From contig JASSKH010000007.1 in NCBI GenBank assembly GCA_031763025.1, positions 14,532,080 to 14,596,079 on the forward strand: a stretch of DNA of 64,000 nucleotides, read 5' to 3'. Made by a program: the position numbers and the translations under genes. Position 1 is the stretch's first letter; each line of letters opens with the position of its first letter. Below are positions 1-12,120 of this stretch, piece by piece. The notes under the pieces were generated by a model. The model had not been told where the DNA came from, made no database searches, and saw only the letters and a program-made list of their open reading frames with translations. The stretch comes from Macrocystis pyrifera. Lineage: Eukaryota > Sar > Phaeophyceae > Laminariales > Laminariaceae.

Positions 1-1560
1 ATACCGGTACATGAACGTGACAGCGTGAAAGTTGGTTAATCCAACGTCGAGTGAGCCTACAATTAATAGCGTTGTCAATCAGCAAACAAACGGAGTTATT
101 TGATTGCTGCTTATTTCCGTTTTCCCTGTCTTGATCAAGAATGGTTTCATGATTATGTGGTTTGTATGGCGCTCAGTGTAGTATACTATACAGGAACAGT
201 ATGGCATTTTCGGGCGGTAATACTAAAACCCCTACGATTGTTCTATGCCTGGTACACCGCAACACACACCCGTAGCAAGCGCACGCACCATAGAAGAGAA
301 AGAGCAGAGAGGAAGGGAGGCCGTCAGCACGATGGCCAAGCCGCCGCCACCACGTATGATGCGGCTTGGGCTCTGTGTAACTGTACTGTACCATCACACC
401 ATCACACAAACCTTGGCCGCCTTTTTTTATTTTTCCTTGGTCTACCACCCAATTAAAGCATGGCACATATTCAGCGTATTTTTTTAGCTCGAAGTGAAAC
501 CATATCGCGTAAGAGCGTGCATCCGGCAGGGCGCCTCTAGCGGGGCCCTCCGGGGGGGCCTCCAACCCCCCCCAGCCCGGGTCAAGCATGGGTTTTGGCT
601 TCGCCGAAACAGTGCACTGTTTGGGTCCAGTGTACTGCTGTTGCAACGTACTGGCTGGAGCTACCAGGGCCCAGCCCTATAACTTTACCAGCTCAAACAT
701 TGGCTATTACTGTTGATTGCTGTCACTACTTTGTTGGCGCCTAGACTACTTGCTGTCTTTAAAACGTGCCTGGAGCAGTAAATAACGTGACGTATACCTG
801 GTAAAGGCTACACACGGCAAGGTGAGAGTGGGTGGCGCCTCCAGCACTACCAGCAGCGCATTTGCGAACCGAACAAAACATGCACTTGGGAGTACACACT
901 ACGGTGAAAATAAAAAAAGAGAAAAAAAAAAACTTGGTTTCCAATGTTTTGGGTGCATTATTCCTTCAACACCGCTTAAACCGGTTTTCCATCAACCTGT
1001 TGAAATCAGGCCGAAAAAAATGGTTAAACCGGTTTTTCGGCTCTGAGAATAACACCTCCTGTCCGGTTTGCGATTTCTCCCCACCGGCGCCCATCTCTAG
1101 TACGCACATGTGGCGACGTACTGCTGTAGCTGAGCCTATGATACAACACAGCAATAGTGCAATATTAGTATTAGTAGTATTATAGTGCAAGGGCTCCGCA
1201 TGGGTGCATTCCCCGTACTATAATACAAGGGCTCCGCATGGGTGCCGGCGACGGATAGGAAAACATACCTCAGTGTAATTGATGTTTCGAGATCTGATTG
1301 TACGTACAGGATGAACTGAAGGCCGACTGTTGCAGGAAGAAGGCAACGCCAAATAAACTGTTTTTCACAGGAGCAATGAAGCCAAGCATTGAAGCCGAAG
1401 GTAGTAGTGTTTTAGTGTATTAGAGGATAAAATGCCAAGTGTGTCAGCAGCCAGAGCAGCTTGATTGTATCAAGCTCGTCGTTTTTTGGTATTCAGTGCT
1501 CGCCCTCATCCTGCAAACGTTATCTCCCACATGAGTAGTTCCATGTCTCTCTAGCTCGTG
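1..1560. other. No gene recognised
   Basis: Frames here are short and overlapping. A 20-bp word CAAGGGCTCCGCATGGGTGC is repeated at about 1188 and 1224. Otherwise nothing I can name. Confidence 0.5.
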
Positions 1561-1579
1561 TGTGATACCTGGTATTCCT

Positions 1580-2092
1580 TTACCAGCCTCTCTGAGGTCA
1601 GGCATATATGAAATTCTTGATCACCAGCAAACTTATTTTTTCAACTCTCAACCTGATGTGTCACCATTTCTGAAACTACTAAACTGCTTGTACTCAGTGC
1701 TACAGTCTGGTTTTTCGCCCCACGAGAGACTCAGTTCTTGGGTACAGCAGCAGTTTACCTATGTATATACTGCTGTACGCCTTATTCCTCTCTGGCTCGG
1801 TTCTGAGCAGACTGGTATGTATGATTCAGAAGTACTGCTACTACCCTGTACAGAAGTACTCATGCAGTAGTAGCCCTCTCTCTCAGGTCTGGCGTATTTC
1901 TGAGATTCTTGATCACGCCAGGAAATTCATGTTCTCTGTTTTCACAATCATCCTTTCTGATTTTACTCGGTTCCAAGGCCGATGTCTCACCCCACCAGAG
2001 AGATTCACTTCTTTTGGATACAGCAGCAGTCCATGTATGCCTCTACATCTCATTCCTGTCTCAGGCTCGTTTCTGAGCAGGTACCAGGGATG
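1580..2092. repeat. Diverged direct duplication, about 240 bp per unit
   Basis: Units 1580-1822 and 1875-2092 share, in order, CTCTCTGAGGTCAGGC/CTCTCTCAGGTCTGGC, ATTCTTGATCAC, ACAGCAGCAGT and GGTT/CGTTTCTGAGCAG. Not recognisable as coding. Confidence 0.68.
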
Positions 2093-3776
2093 ATTTACTG
2101 CACCAGTACTACAGTAACTACTTCACAGCAGTACTCGACCGAGTAATTAATATGATAAGCAAATACACCCCCGACTGGGTATTTTTAAGCCGAGTTTATG
2201 TTGTCGTATTGTACTGCAAAGACTGTTGTTGTCGCTGCTGTACAGTAGTACTGCTGTACCCGTGTCCGGACGAGGCAAGGCGGAGGGGGTGGAACAGGCT
2301 AAAAACGACCCGCCCAGGGAGGCTGTCGGTAAAAAAAAAACGGTCACGACCGCGAGACCGAGATATCGAAGAGAAGAGAGAAGAGATATCGAAGCTCGCG
2401 ACGACAAACAAAAAAACAGATCGCAGCACGCAGCAAGATCGTAGACATTCAGACCAGAAAAAATGTAGAACCTCGCTGTCTCTAAGAAACAACCTCGATG
2501 TTTCCCCACCTCCGCAATATCTACGGGTGTTCAGGGTCGCCGGAGCAGTATCATGACGTAACCGGTATCTATGTGGTAACTGAACATGTTGGCGGCGAAA
2601 ACAAAGCAACTCTTTACTTGCTGTTTGTTGTTGATCTCACATATTTACTACTGCTTGTCGTAGGCTGGTTATCATATTTTACTGCTGTTTAGTCACGAGG
2701 GGCGGATGAATGAAATGGTTGGACGATGGCCGTCGTGTGTGTGCTTGTATGGTCCAACCTTCGAGCTTTCGAGCTTCCAGCTTCAACGAGCTCTATATTT
2801 TCGTTAATCTTTTCGGATTTTCGGTTAAATTTACGTACCTGGTATGCAATATTCTAGATAGCAGATAAGACATTCTGCTCGTACTCGTGCTCGTATCTCA
2901 TATCTATACAAAAACGTACTATTTGTAGTAGTTTGTGGTTACAGGAACTTCTCGGTGAAGAATACATGAATATATCATACTGGTACCAAGTATTGAATAT
3001 CATGTTATACCTATCATGGCAGGCACCAGTAGGCTCTATGTAGACATCAGGTATCATACAAGGCAGACCGCAATAATAATGCGAGAAAACGTTCCCCCCC
3101 ACGGCCGACTTTGGGAGCTGGACAACTCTGGAACAAAAAAAGGGCCAATGTGCCAAAACACCAAACGACACATTTTCGGACATCCCTCGGCGAGGTCTGT
3201 TGAACACCACCCTTGTCGGCGCTGAGGTTTCTTCTTGCTGTGCAGAGCAGAGATCGAGCTCGAAAAGTTGGCCTAGCAGGGGGGCATTCACTCGCATTAT
3301 TACGGGACTCTGAATACTATATCCCCGTATTTGGTATCGAATTTATACCTAACCATTATCATGCTAATAAGTCCACAGGACATAAAAAATAGTACGGAGA
3401 GTAAACCGTTTGCTTTGTTTGGCAAGCCGCGCAAACCGCCAAAAAAAAAAAAAAAAAAAACGAAGAGTGCGATTTAAGGAAGCGTCCAGCAGGAAGAGCT
3501 TACAGCAGTACAACTATCACCGTATCACCATGCTGCCTGCGCGCGTGCCATTCAGCTTTCAGCTCCTTGCATTGATTGCAGTTCCGCCGCATCCCCTATC
3601 CCCTACCCCAGCAGCCCGGTTTTCTTCCTTTGGCCTGTAGCCGGTGCCGTAATCGCCATACCGGCACACTTTTTTATACCAGCTATGATTTTCTCTCTGA
3701 AGTCTCAAAGAGTCTCAAAGAGATAGCACAAGCTCTCACTCAAACGCGTGTCAGATACAGCAATGCAGCATTGCTA
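2093..3776. other. No gene recognised
   Basis: Contains A-runs (2330-2339; 3441-3460) and GATATCGAAG repeated twice at about 2360-2395. No exon with splice signals and a convincing peptide was found on either strand. Confidence 0.45.
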
Positions 3777-3881
3777 TTACGGGGGTCCATAGTAAATAGG
3801 GCCAAATATTGTCAGTAAAAATAGGAAAATATATAGATTTTTATGTATATCATAGGTCCTATTAACTATGGGCCCCCGTAA
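3777..3881 (+). mobile_element. MITE family M1, copy 1
   Basis: About 105 bp, TTACGGGGG...CCCCCGTAA with inverted arms of about 27 bp around an AT-rich centre, flanked by TA on each side. Plus orientation is defined by the centre reading ACCAAATATTG. Confidence 0.9.
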
Positions 3882-4799
3882 TAGTTTGAGTTGGAAGGCT
3901 CCAGCTATTTGTTTCGGGAAACGTTGAACGAAAGCGGTACAGCCCCAAAGAAATAGCATACGTAAGCTCTCACCAAAACACGTGGCAGGTAACGTACACG
4001 AAGTTCAAGATGAAGACTCCCGCATCTTTTCTTTTGGGCAATACTAACCCAAAGTTCAATCCATTGTTATTGAATTATTTATTGTTGGACGACAGCGGTA
4101 CAGCAGTGTCTGGTGTTCCGAGAGCTGGGTGCTGTACTGCTGCTGCTGCTTTTAGAGCTCTACTTGCACACGTCGTCTAAACTGCAGCAACACATATTTC
4201 CACTTGTTCAGTTGCATCGAGTTGAGGCAGATGAGCTGGGACCTCTCCGAGCGGCATCACAATACAGCAATGCAGAAATGCAGCAATTCAGCAACAGGTC
4301 CTCGTAGCCCCTTTCGACGGACCGCAAACTTCTACGCACTACAGCTGTGCACCGTTTTTTTTTTTTCCACGTGAAGTGAAAACACTCAACAAGGGACGAT
4401 CAGGACAGGTACTGGTATATAGGTATGTCCCTCAGATGGGGCGAAATATGATAAGGGACATTGGTATACAAGCGATCGCGAGCTTTACATACATCCCAGC
4501 TCGTCAACTAGCGTGCATTTTTTACGCTCGGCCGCCTCCTGGGCAAGCCCACCCGTCGTCACGCTTGTCTTCCATTCCCTTCTCTCCCCCGGTATTGTAC
4601 AGCTACGCATGCCTAGGTTTTACGTTTTATAGAAAACACAGAGGGTGTAGCATTGCAGCATTCCCATTTCTCGTCGTTTTCCACCGATTTTTCAATTTTT
4701 CCAACTCGCGCCCTCCTCACGTTGAGCTGTGAAAGGAGACATCAGTATAGCCGGGGTTCGAAAAATCAAAGCCCCGATATTTAACCCTTTTAGCACTAT

Positions 4800-4877
4800 T
4801 AGAACCACAGTCCCTTTTTGGGTACAAAACACTCTAATTTCAAGTAGTTTGTTCCCAAAACAGGACTGCGGTTCCAA
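4800..4877 (+). mobile_element. Short hairpin MITE family M2, copy 1
   Basis: Arms GAACCACAGTCCC...GGGTACAAA and TTTGTTCCCAAAAC...GGACTGCGGTTC are inverted around CTCTAATTTCAAGTAG. About 78 bp, no coding capacity. Confidence 0.7.
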
Positions 4878-5250
4878 AGGGTGTATATATACCAGCAAGG
4901 GTCACAGCGGCAGCAGTAGTCTATCGGTTAAAAAATATATATATACATATATCCAACCCGGTATAAACCTACAACCCCAACACCATGCCGTGTGACCGAG
5001 GACAAGATCACAACAACAGCATGATGTGGTATGTCCATGAGCTAATGCGAAAACAACCACAGCACAAAAAATATGTTTTTTCGTCTCATCTGTACGCGGT
5101 ATATGTACATACAGCTTGTGGCCACGGAACGTATACCCCATAACATCAGCAGTACCCCATACCTGGTATTAGGTACGAGTATATCTCAAATTGCTCAATA
5201 TCGGGTAGGAAGTGCACGGCGGTGGCCACGGAACTTGCACCCGTATACTA

Positions 5251-5355
5251 TTACGGGGGACCATAGTAAACAGGACCAAATATTGCTAGTGAAAATAGGT
5301 AAATATAAAGGTTTTTATGTTTACCATAGGTCCTATTAACTATGGACCCCCGTAA
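5251..5355 (+). mobile_element. MITE family M1, copy 2
   Basis: Intact arms, TA on both sides; plus orientation. Confidence 0.9.
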
Positions 5356-5455
5356 TAACTCATATATACAGACAGCAGTAGGTGGCACATCTCTATTTGG
5401 TCCAAACATGTCAGGAGACATGTCAACAGCGTGTAGGGCCGAGTGTTCTACACTA

Positions 5456-5561
5456 TTACGGGGGACCGTAGAAAATGGGACCATTGTTCGTAAAAATAGG
5501 TAAATACATACCGTAGTTTTTTTTGTGTACCGCAGGTCCTATTCACTATGGTCTTCCGTAA
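5456..5561 (+). mobile_element. MITE family M1, copy 3
   Basis: Arms diverged (right end TCTTCCGTAA), TA on both sides. Only 16 bp from copy 4. Confidence 0.87.
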
Positions 5562-5577
5562 TAAAACCTACCAGGTA

Positions 5578-5674
5578 TTACGGGGGACCATAGTAAATAG
5601 GACCAAATATTGTTAGTAAAAAGAGGTAAAAAGGTTTTTGTGTGTACCGTAGGTCCTACTATGCTCCCCCGTAA
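5578..5674 (+). mobile_element. MITE family M1, copy 4
   Basis: Slightly shortened copy in the same orientation as copy 3; right flank degraded. Confidence 0.85.
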
Positions 5675-7307
5675 AAGTATATTGGTGTCGGTCGAGATAT
5701 ATCAAGGCAAATTTGCCGTCTGTCGAGAGGTGAAAGTGCTGTCTCCTGATATCTTTGAGTAGGCCAACACCTCGTAGGAAACACAGGCCCAGCATTAATA
5801 GATAGACAGCCCCTTTTCATGGCCCTACTGCCTTCGATGTTCGAGGTCATTTCGATACCACCCCCCCTTGTATGAGAGTTTGTACCGGTCGATTACAATA
5901 GCCCATAGTGGGCAAAAGGGTGCGCAGAACTTTGCGGCCCCTTAGACCTTTGATACCTGGTAGATCGTTTGCCCGTATCACGAGGTCCACTAAAAGAGGA
6001 TGTCTACGTGCTGCTGTATACAAATCAAACTACGAACCCTGAGCACAGTGGGTGCTGGAAGTCGGCGGGTATGAAATACCTTGGCAGCGAAAAGGTCGCC
6101 AGGGACTCGCTCGCGCAAGCGCAAGAAGATATTTGCCATCAACTTGTTTTCGCTGGTGCACAATCAGTACTGCTGTAGTAAAAAAAAGTCACTGAGCTTG
6201 GTAGTGGTTTCATTGAACATTTTGTGTCCAAAATCAGCCGATCACACCCCGCATCCCACCGGCCACCGTTAAAATGCCCGACCCCCAGTCGGCGAGAAGT
6301 CACCCCTCGCCGCCCTGTGCTGCGGCGTGCATCTGCACCGTTTTCGACCAGCTATTAATAGCTAGACTTCCAAGCTAAGACGTCCAATGAGGGGATTTCA
6401 GGGGTGTGGCGGACGGCAATTTTCGAAAAACGTCATTGACGGGCGCTTGCTAGAACCGTAATCAGAGTAGTTAATATTTCGGCCGTATGCCCGTGATCGG
6501 TGCTCGTTTTTTAATATAATCTCGGCATCCAAGAGGTTGTCTCGAAGGAGTAGAGTGCCGATGCCGGAGAGGGTGGACATCAGGGTACAATGGTGAAGCA
6601 GAGCCTAGAAAAAAAAGCGAGTCGGGTCAAAATCCCATTCACGCACCCTGCCTGTCCTTTTATAGTCAATCAGTACAATCCCGCCGCAAAAAACAGTGGG
6701 GTTACTTTCTGTTCACCCTGTTCGAGGACCCTGAATTGCCCAGAATTCCAATCGGACGCAAGCCCTTGAAAACTAGAAACAGCTTGGAAAGGAACGAACG
6801 GCAACGAAAAATGAATACTTGTACTGTCGTACCAATTCGTTCCATTCCGATCAGTCCAACCGGTCGAGTTGAGGTCAATTAAGGGTCAAAACCCCCCTGA
6901 CCGGTGACACGGCTCTAATAATAGGACACATCATTGCCGGGCAGAATCTCCATGGTAAAATATCGCTCTTGCGTAACGTTTCGTTCAGATTAATATCTCG
7001 TAGACGATCTTTGCTCGTCCTACCTCTTATCGCCACCCTTCCCATTCTTCTCCGTCCCTATTAATAGTCGAACCTCAGATCCGGGGTCACAAAGCAGGTT
7101 AGGCTCTTCTCCCCCCTCCCCACCACGGTGGTACGCGCCTCACTTTTTAACGCGATAATACTTACAGCGCTTCTTCCCTGGTCGACTCGCGTCGAGCTTA
7201 TCATACACACGCCAGGCGCTTCCTGCAGTCGATTTGGTTCGAAGCAAAGAACCCTATGGTAGAATTCGAAACAGCAGCACCTTCGACCTCATTATAAATA
7301 TTCAATA
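5675..7307. other. No gene recognised
   Basis: Mixed unique-looking DNA. A segment near 7075-7130 resembles one near 13775-13830 (CAGATCTGGGGT...CAGG...GGCTCTTCTC), suggesting a further repeat family. Confidence 0.4.
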
Positions 7308-7411
7308 TTACGGGGACCAGAGTAAATGGGACCAAATACTGTTAGTAAAAATAGGAAAATATATAGGCTTTAGTGTGTACCGTAGGTGCTATTTACTAAG
7401 GCCCTCCGTAA
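7308..7411 (+). mobile_element. MITE family M1, copy 5
   Basis: One G fewer in the left arm; TA on both sides. Confidence 0.88.
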
Positions 7412-7818
7412 TAGCTCCATTTTCGTGGCTAACCACTAGACCATCGCAAACAGCGTTGAGTTCGACAGCGGTGCGATCGCTTTTCAGCGCTCGATCATTC
7501 CAGAACGGGGAGGTATGCCGGGACCAAACACCAACGGAGGCGTTTTCGGAATATCAGGTCGAGAGAGAGGGCCTTCCGAACATAACTTTTTCGACTTCAA
7601 GACGCTTACCGTTGTCGAGAAAACTACTGTATCAACATATAGCGCTGAAAAACGATCGCACCCTGTGCGAGCTCGACGCTCTTTACTTTACCTTGACCCT
7701 TCTAGGTGCAAGCACTGCACTCCCGCTCTGGGGACAACTTACTTAGAATTTGACTGGTATGCTGCAATTTGCCCCAAAGAGCTTACGGTATTATTAATAG
7801 TAATCACTACTACTACCA

Positions 7819-7923
7819 TTACGGGGGGCCATGGTTAACGGGACCAAATTTTGTTAGTAAAAATAGGTAAATATATAGGTTTTTATGCATACCATAGGTC
7901 CTATTAACTATGTACCCCCGTAA
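7819..7923 (+). mobile_element. MITE family M1, copy 6
   Basis: Full length; the left flank is CA rather than TA, the right flank TA. Confidence 0.87.
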
Positions 7924-8717
7924 TAGTAGACCACCGGGTCGACCTGTCTACTGCTGTAGGTAAATCGTGAGCTGCCTAATATCTGAAATACTACAGCTGC
8001 AGCGGCACCAACTGCCACACTGCCACCGCGTGATACATAACGACGATGGAGACCAGACACAATAGATGGGAGAAAAACAGCAACCAGCAACCGCAGCAGA
8101 CGCGGCGATGCAGCAATGCACATGTGCAGCGATCGATCAATCCACCCACTTGCTGGAACTTTCTGCCTTGGAGCTCGGCTCGGCCATTTCTTGTTCGGGA
8201 ACTATTAATATTTTTTTTCAGTCGTACACCTGTGACTACTTCTTTGTCGCCTGTCGCGTGTCGCCTGTGTGTTTAGTGTTCGTGCAATATGAAATACCTG
8301 GTACGAAATACGATACGAGCGTTTGCGCAAGGCTTCATATTATAATATGCATGGTTGACTATTAATAGTGTAATGATGGGAGAAGAAGCAGGGAGTTGTT
8401 TCGTTTGAATCGTACCGGTATCACTGCGGATGTACGAGGAACCTCTGTGATACAACTATTATGTCAGTAATAACTGCTGTACCAGTCTCGACATGCATAC
8501 ATATGGGGGAGAAACGACAGCTTCACCTGGAGCGCTGAAAATGGACAGCACTGCTGCTACTGCTGTACCAGGTATCAGGAATCACACAGCAGTTAGTAGT
8601 AGTAACAGTCTCCTCGTATGGCGGTCTACTACTGTAAGTGAGGCGGTATCCCGATATAAGGCGGGTCAAAACCGCTTGGCGCGACTGGAGAATTTCACTC
8701 ATAAGCTGGAACGACTA

Positions 8718-8830
8718 CTACGGAGGACCATAGTAAATAGCACCTACGGTACACACAAAAACCTACCAGGTATATATTTCCCGATTAATACTATAATAAC
8801 AATATTTGGTCCCATTTACTATGGTCTTTA
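8718..8830 (-). mobile_element. MITE family M1, copy 7
   Basis: Inverted orientation; carries a small internal insertion with TACCAGGTA and has lost its right terminal bases. Confidence 0.8.
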
Positions 8831-9026
8831 GGGCGGCTTCCCTCGGTAAGGGTAAGGGGTTCATATTGCTCTGGCACGCCCTCGCCTTACTGAGGGACCC
8901 CTCGTATTGTACAGCAGTATGTATGCACAATACCTGCCAAATGTCTGGTATATTTTTTCTCTTCCGAGCTCTGTATCCTTTCGCCCTTTCTTTCGTTTTT
9001 TTTTTCAGTGTCCTTTTATTTTATTA

Positions 9027-9857
9027 GACCAACTATTATGGGAAATTTTTGAGACGTTATTTCTCGATTTTTCAGCGATCTCCGACGCTCAGAAATAAGA
9101 ACCATCTATTATGGGTCAGAAAAACATCGATATTTTTGGTCTCAGTTCCTGGAGGGGGCAGAAATCAACAAATCCTCTCAGAACTGAGCCCAGTTCTGAG
9201 CGGTGTCGCGTACCTCTAGGAACTGAGAAATTTGGATTTTGGGTGCTCTGCCTTCTGCTGCCCACCTGTCCACCACAGCAGTACATACACCTTCCACTCA
9301 CACCAACGGCTAGCTGTACGTACGGCCTACGGTGCTCGTGCGGGAGATGGTCTCTCCATCACCTAGAAGCGATAGCAGCGGCAGCGTCAGCAGCAGTTAC
9401 TATTAATAGCTATTAATAGCAGCAGCAACAGCAGCAGCAGCAGCAGAGCAGCAGCAGCAGGAGGAGCAGCAGCAGCGATGCCGATTCGACATGGCCGGCG
9501 ATGGTGAAACCAAGCTCGCGACAGCCGCTGCAATCGCGGACCTCGATGACGACGAGGAGGACGACTTGCCCGCTATGAAACGTTCGCGACGAGCGAAGCC
9601 GCGCCGAGACAACCGAGAAACAACTTGGATGAAAATGTCGCGGGCCACAGCCATGTAAAAAAAGAACAGCTCTCGGACGCCTCGTCACGAAACCAACCAA
9701 TCAATACTACCTGGTACTGCTGTATATAAAACCAGTTTTGACGATCAGAAGACATAATAGATGGTTCTCATTTTTCATCCACATATTTTTGGAGCCTCAG
9801 AACTAGAAAAATAATCTCCAGAAATAACGTCTCAAAAATTTCCCATAATAGTTGGTC
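9027..9857. mobile_element. Non-autonomous TIR DNA transposon, about 830 bp
   Basis: The ends are inverted copies of about 38 bp beginning GACCAACTATTATGGG, flanked by TA on both sides, as expected for a TA target duplication. A second, inner inverted pair (AACCATCTATTATG near 9103 and its complement near 9752) repeats the theme. The interior has a CAG-rich stretch and one short ORF. No complete transposase is present. Confidence 0.72.
9491..9658 (+). CDS. 55-codon ORF inside the TIR transposon
   Basis: ATG at 9491, TAA at 9656-9658. The peptide has an Ala-rich start, an acidic patch (DLDDDEEDDL), a basic patch (KRSRRAKPRRD) and then NRETTWMKM. An acidic-then-basic layout before an R-D-N-R-x-T-x-W motif recalls the N-terminus of some Harbinger-like transposases, so it may be the remnant first exon of the parent element. 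This is a weak resemblance judged by eye; it could equally be a captured host exon. Confidence 0.32.
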   Translation: MAGDGETKLATAAAIADLDDDEEDDLPAMKRSRRAKPRRDNRETTWMKMSRATAM

Positions 9858-11216
9858 TAACAGTAGGTTTTATTTTTGTTTTGTTTTGTTTCGTTTCGTT
9901 TCGTTTCGTTTCGTTTCATTATTCTCTCTCAATTCTTAACGTATTCAGGTTTCTCGCGTACCTCGTATGTTCGTTGTCCTTGTCGTATGCGCGACGATGG
10001 CATGGCGTTGCCTTGCCCAATCGGCTCGCGGTCAGTTCATTGCGACGTATCAGGTACTTACTATCTTTTGTGTCGTATTTTTGTGACCGCAGAGCTTGTA
10101 TCTCTCTACTATTACTACTGTTAATACTGACTGTAGGGTAAAGACTCAACACGGACACTTCTGTGCGTGTTCTTCACACATTCAACCGTTCTTTCTGCCC
10201 GTCGACATCCAGCACAGCAGAAGTGTCAATGCCGATTCTTCAATCCTACAGAGAGTTACAAGTTCTGTGGTCACGAAACCATGACACACTGGTAGCAGTT
10301 AGTTTTCAGAGATACCAGGTACTATTAATATTACGTAATACGAGTACGTACGTACATTGCTATGCACGCGGTATCTACAAATCTATAAATAATACGGTAC
10401 GGTATACCCGCGGGTAAATGGCTTTTACGTCCGACGGGGCCTGAAAAGTCAGTACACTTGTGTATCATTCTCGTATGATACTTGTACATACCTAATAATA
10501 TCATATATTTACCACGTGGTCAGTCAGCACCAGGTACCTTGATACCTGGTAGTTGATATTTAGCCTCGATGTCCGATTCCGGGTAGCTTGTTTGATCATC
10601 TGAACTGCTGTAAACCTGCCACCTTCAAGCGAGTGGTACCTGATACCCTGATACCTGCTGGTACCGGTGTTTGTATGGTTATGCAATGGCTACCAAGTAT
10701 AGAGTACCTACTACTGCTGTACCAGGACGGTGTAGGCTAGGTAGAAGCTCTCAGCAACGCCAGCAACGGTCTGCGGCACCGCGGTATCCGTGGTTCGAAC
10801 TGAAGAGTCTTGCATAACGGAATAAATCGCATCCGGGTTATACTGGTACGTACATACCTGGTACCAGGCGACCAGGTTCGTACGATTTTTCAAAATACAA
10901 GCGGTGTCCTGTATCTATGGCAGCAGCATTTCGATCTTGAACGTACGTACTCAAGAGGGGAAGATGGCGCCGCTCATACGACATGACGACACCCGCTCAT
11001 CTACAAGCACTAGCCTCGTCCTCCCATCCTGCGTAGCAAGCACCACAACGGCGGTACCCCGATACATGAGTACCTGGCACTTCGTAAGAACACGCACGAG
11101 ACTGCAGTTTGGCTGGTTTCTGGTTCCACACTCATCTCAACAATACAAAATTCGTACAGCAGTACGTATAGCCGATATAGCGCCAACAACTTTCTTGCGC
11201 ATCGCATGTGTCATAC
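9858..11216. other. Expected location of the glycosyltransferase-like gene's next exon; none identified
   Basis: Holds a LINE tail (10146-10290), a TTTCG run (9891-9916) and many TACCTGGTA words. I found no minus-strand exon continuing the 11217 exon. Confidence 0.45.
10146..10290 (-). mobile_element. LINE 3'-tail copy, inverted, short
   Basis: Carries GTTCTTCACACATTCAACCG, TGCCCGTCGACATCCAGCAC and TTCTGTGGTCACGAAACC, the same tail as at 35.8 and 62.0 kb. Confidence 0.7.
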
Positions 11217-11867
11217 CTCGTCGCAAAATATAATCCAGTCCACCGCGGCCGCGCTGGCGGCGGCAAGCTCCGTGAACGCGTCGAACCACAGCGGGAGCCC
11301 AGGGCCAGAGTACGGCACGAGCACAGCAACCCGCATATCTCCGTATCCTTCCTCCCCTCCCCCTCCCCCGTCCTCGCCAGCAGGAGGGTCTGGTGATGCA
11401 TCGTCTTTCAGCTCAGGCGGCACCAGTGGCTGCAGCTTTGGCGGTTCGAAAACCTCGGCACCTCCGTTGACCGATTCTGCATCCTCCAGCTCCTCCTGCG
11501 GGGCAAGTGTTTGTGTTCCGACCGTGCCGCTGTCATGCCCGCCTCCAATATCGGGTTCCACCATGGATTGTATATCGGGTTCCACCATGGATTGTAGAAC
11601 CTCTGGGGGCTGTCCTGGCAGTTTGGTGTCATTGCGTGATCCCGGGATCTCGGAGAGTGCCATACCCGGCACCCTTGAGGGGTGGTGTTTCGGGTGTGGC
11701 TCAGGATCGTGGTAGTGCATGACCCAAAATTCGAAGACGATGAGCAATACCGCCGACAACATCGCCACCACTCCGCATCTCGGCACCAATGAAAACCGCG
11801 AAGACTTCTTGCCGGGGCGATGGCGCACGAGCAAGGGCTTCGGCACTCTCGCCCTCTTGAGTCCCAT
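11217..11867 (-). CDS. First exon of a type II membrane glycosyltransferase-like protein (3' part not found)
   Basis: The frame opens at an ATG (11867-11865) and runs 217 codons to a GAG|GTATGA donor at 11217/11216. An arginine/lysine-rich N-terminus precedes one membrane segment at about residues 31-50, starting CGVVAMLSAV. A long Pro/Glu/Gly stem follows, then the start of a globular domain, MRVAVLVPYSG...WIIFCDE. A short cytoplasmic tail, signal anchor and stem are typical of Golgi glycosyltransferases. The VLVPY...W-I-I-F-D pattern resembles the first strand-helix-strand of DUF6625-type glycosyltransferases; that family call is from memory and tentative. The stem carries an in-frame 24-bp tandem duplication. 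The ORF continues upstream to a GTG, but the ATG is preferred. The rest of the domain should lie at lower coordinates on this strand; I did not find it, so this could be a broken gene. It is head-to-head with the ING gene. Confidence 0.62.
11549..11596 (-). repeat. 24-bp tandem duplication inside the glycosyltransferase-like exon
   Basis: Two identical 24-bp units sit back to back (11549-11572 and 11573-11596). They add eight codons without shifting frame, so the motif QSMVEPDI occurs twice in the stem region. Confidence 0.9.
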
Positions 11868-12120
11868 CTTGGGGGCAAGAGTGACGGCGGGTGGTTTCAC
11901 CCGAAACCTATCACACTGCTGATGTGCTGCCCATTGCCCATATGATGTTGTGCGGAAGAATTGGAGTTATAAAGATCTCTACCAAACTTCGGTATAGGGG
12001 AAATATCTCTCTTCCCCCCCCCCCCCCCCGCACTGCAGTCCGTCTTTTTTGGGTGTTCAAACATAACAAAACTGCGGGTTGTAGGCACAAGCGGGGCGCG
12101 AGGAAACTCCTTGTGCGATC
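11868..12120. promoter_or_regulatory. Compact intergenic region between divergent GT-like and ING start codons
   Basis: Only 253 bp separate the two ATGs, so this segment must hold both 5' UTRs and probably a shared promoter. It contains a 16-base C run (12014-12029). I see no certain TATA box. The promoter role is inferred from position only. Confidence 0.45.

Noticed and set aside
2152-2609. Overlapping frames of about 135 codons on both strands
   Set aside because: Highly charged or low-complexity, without splice signals or a recognisable family.
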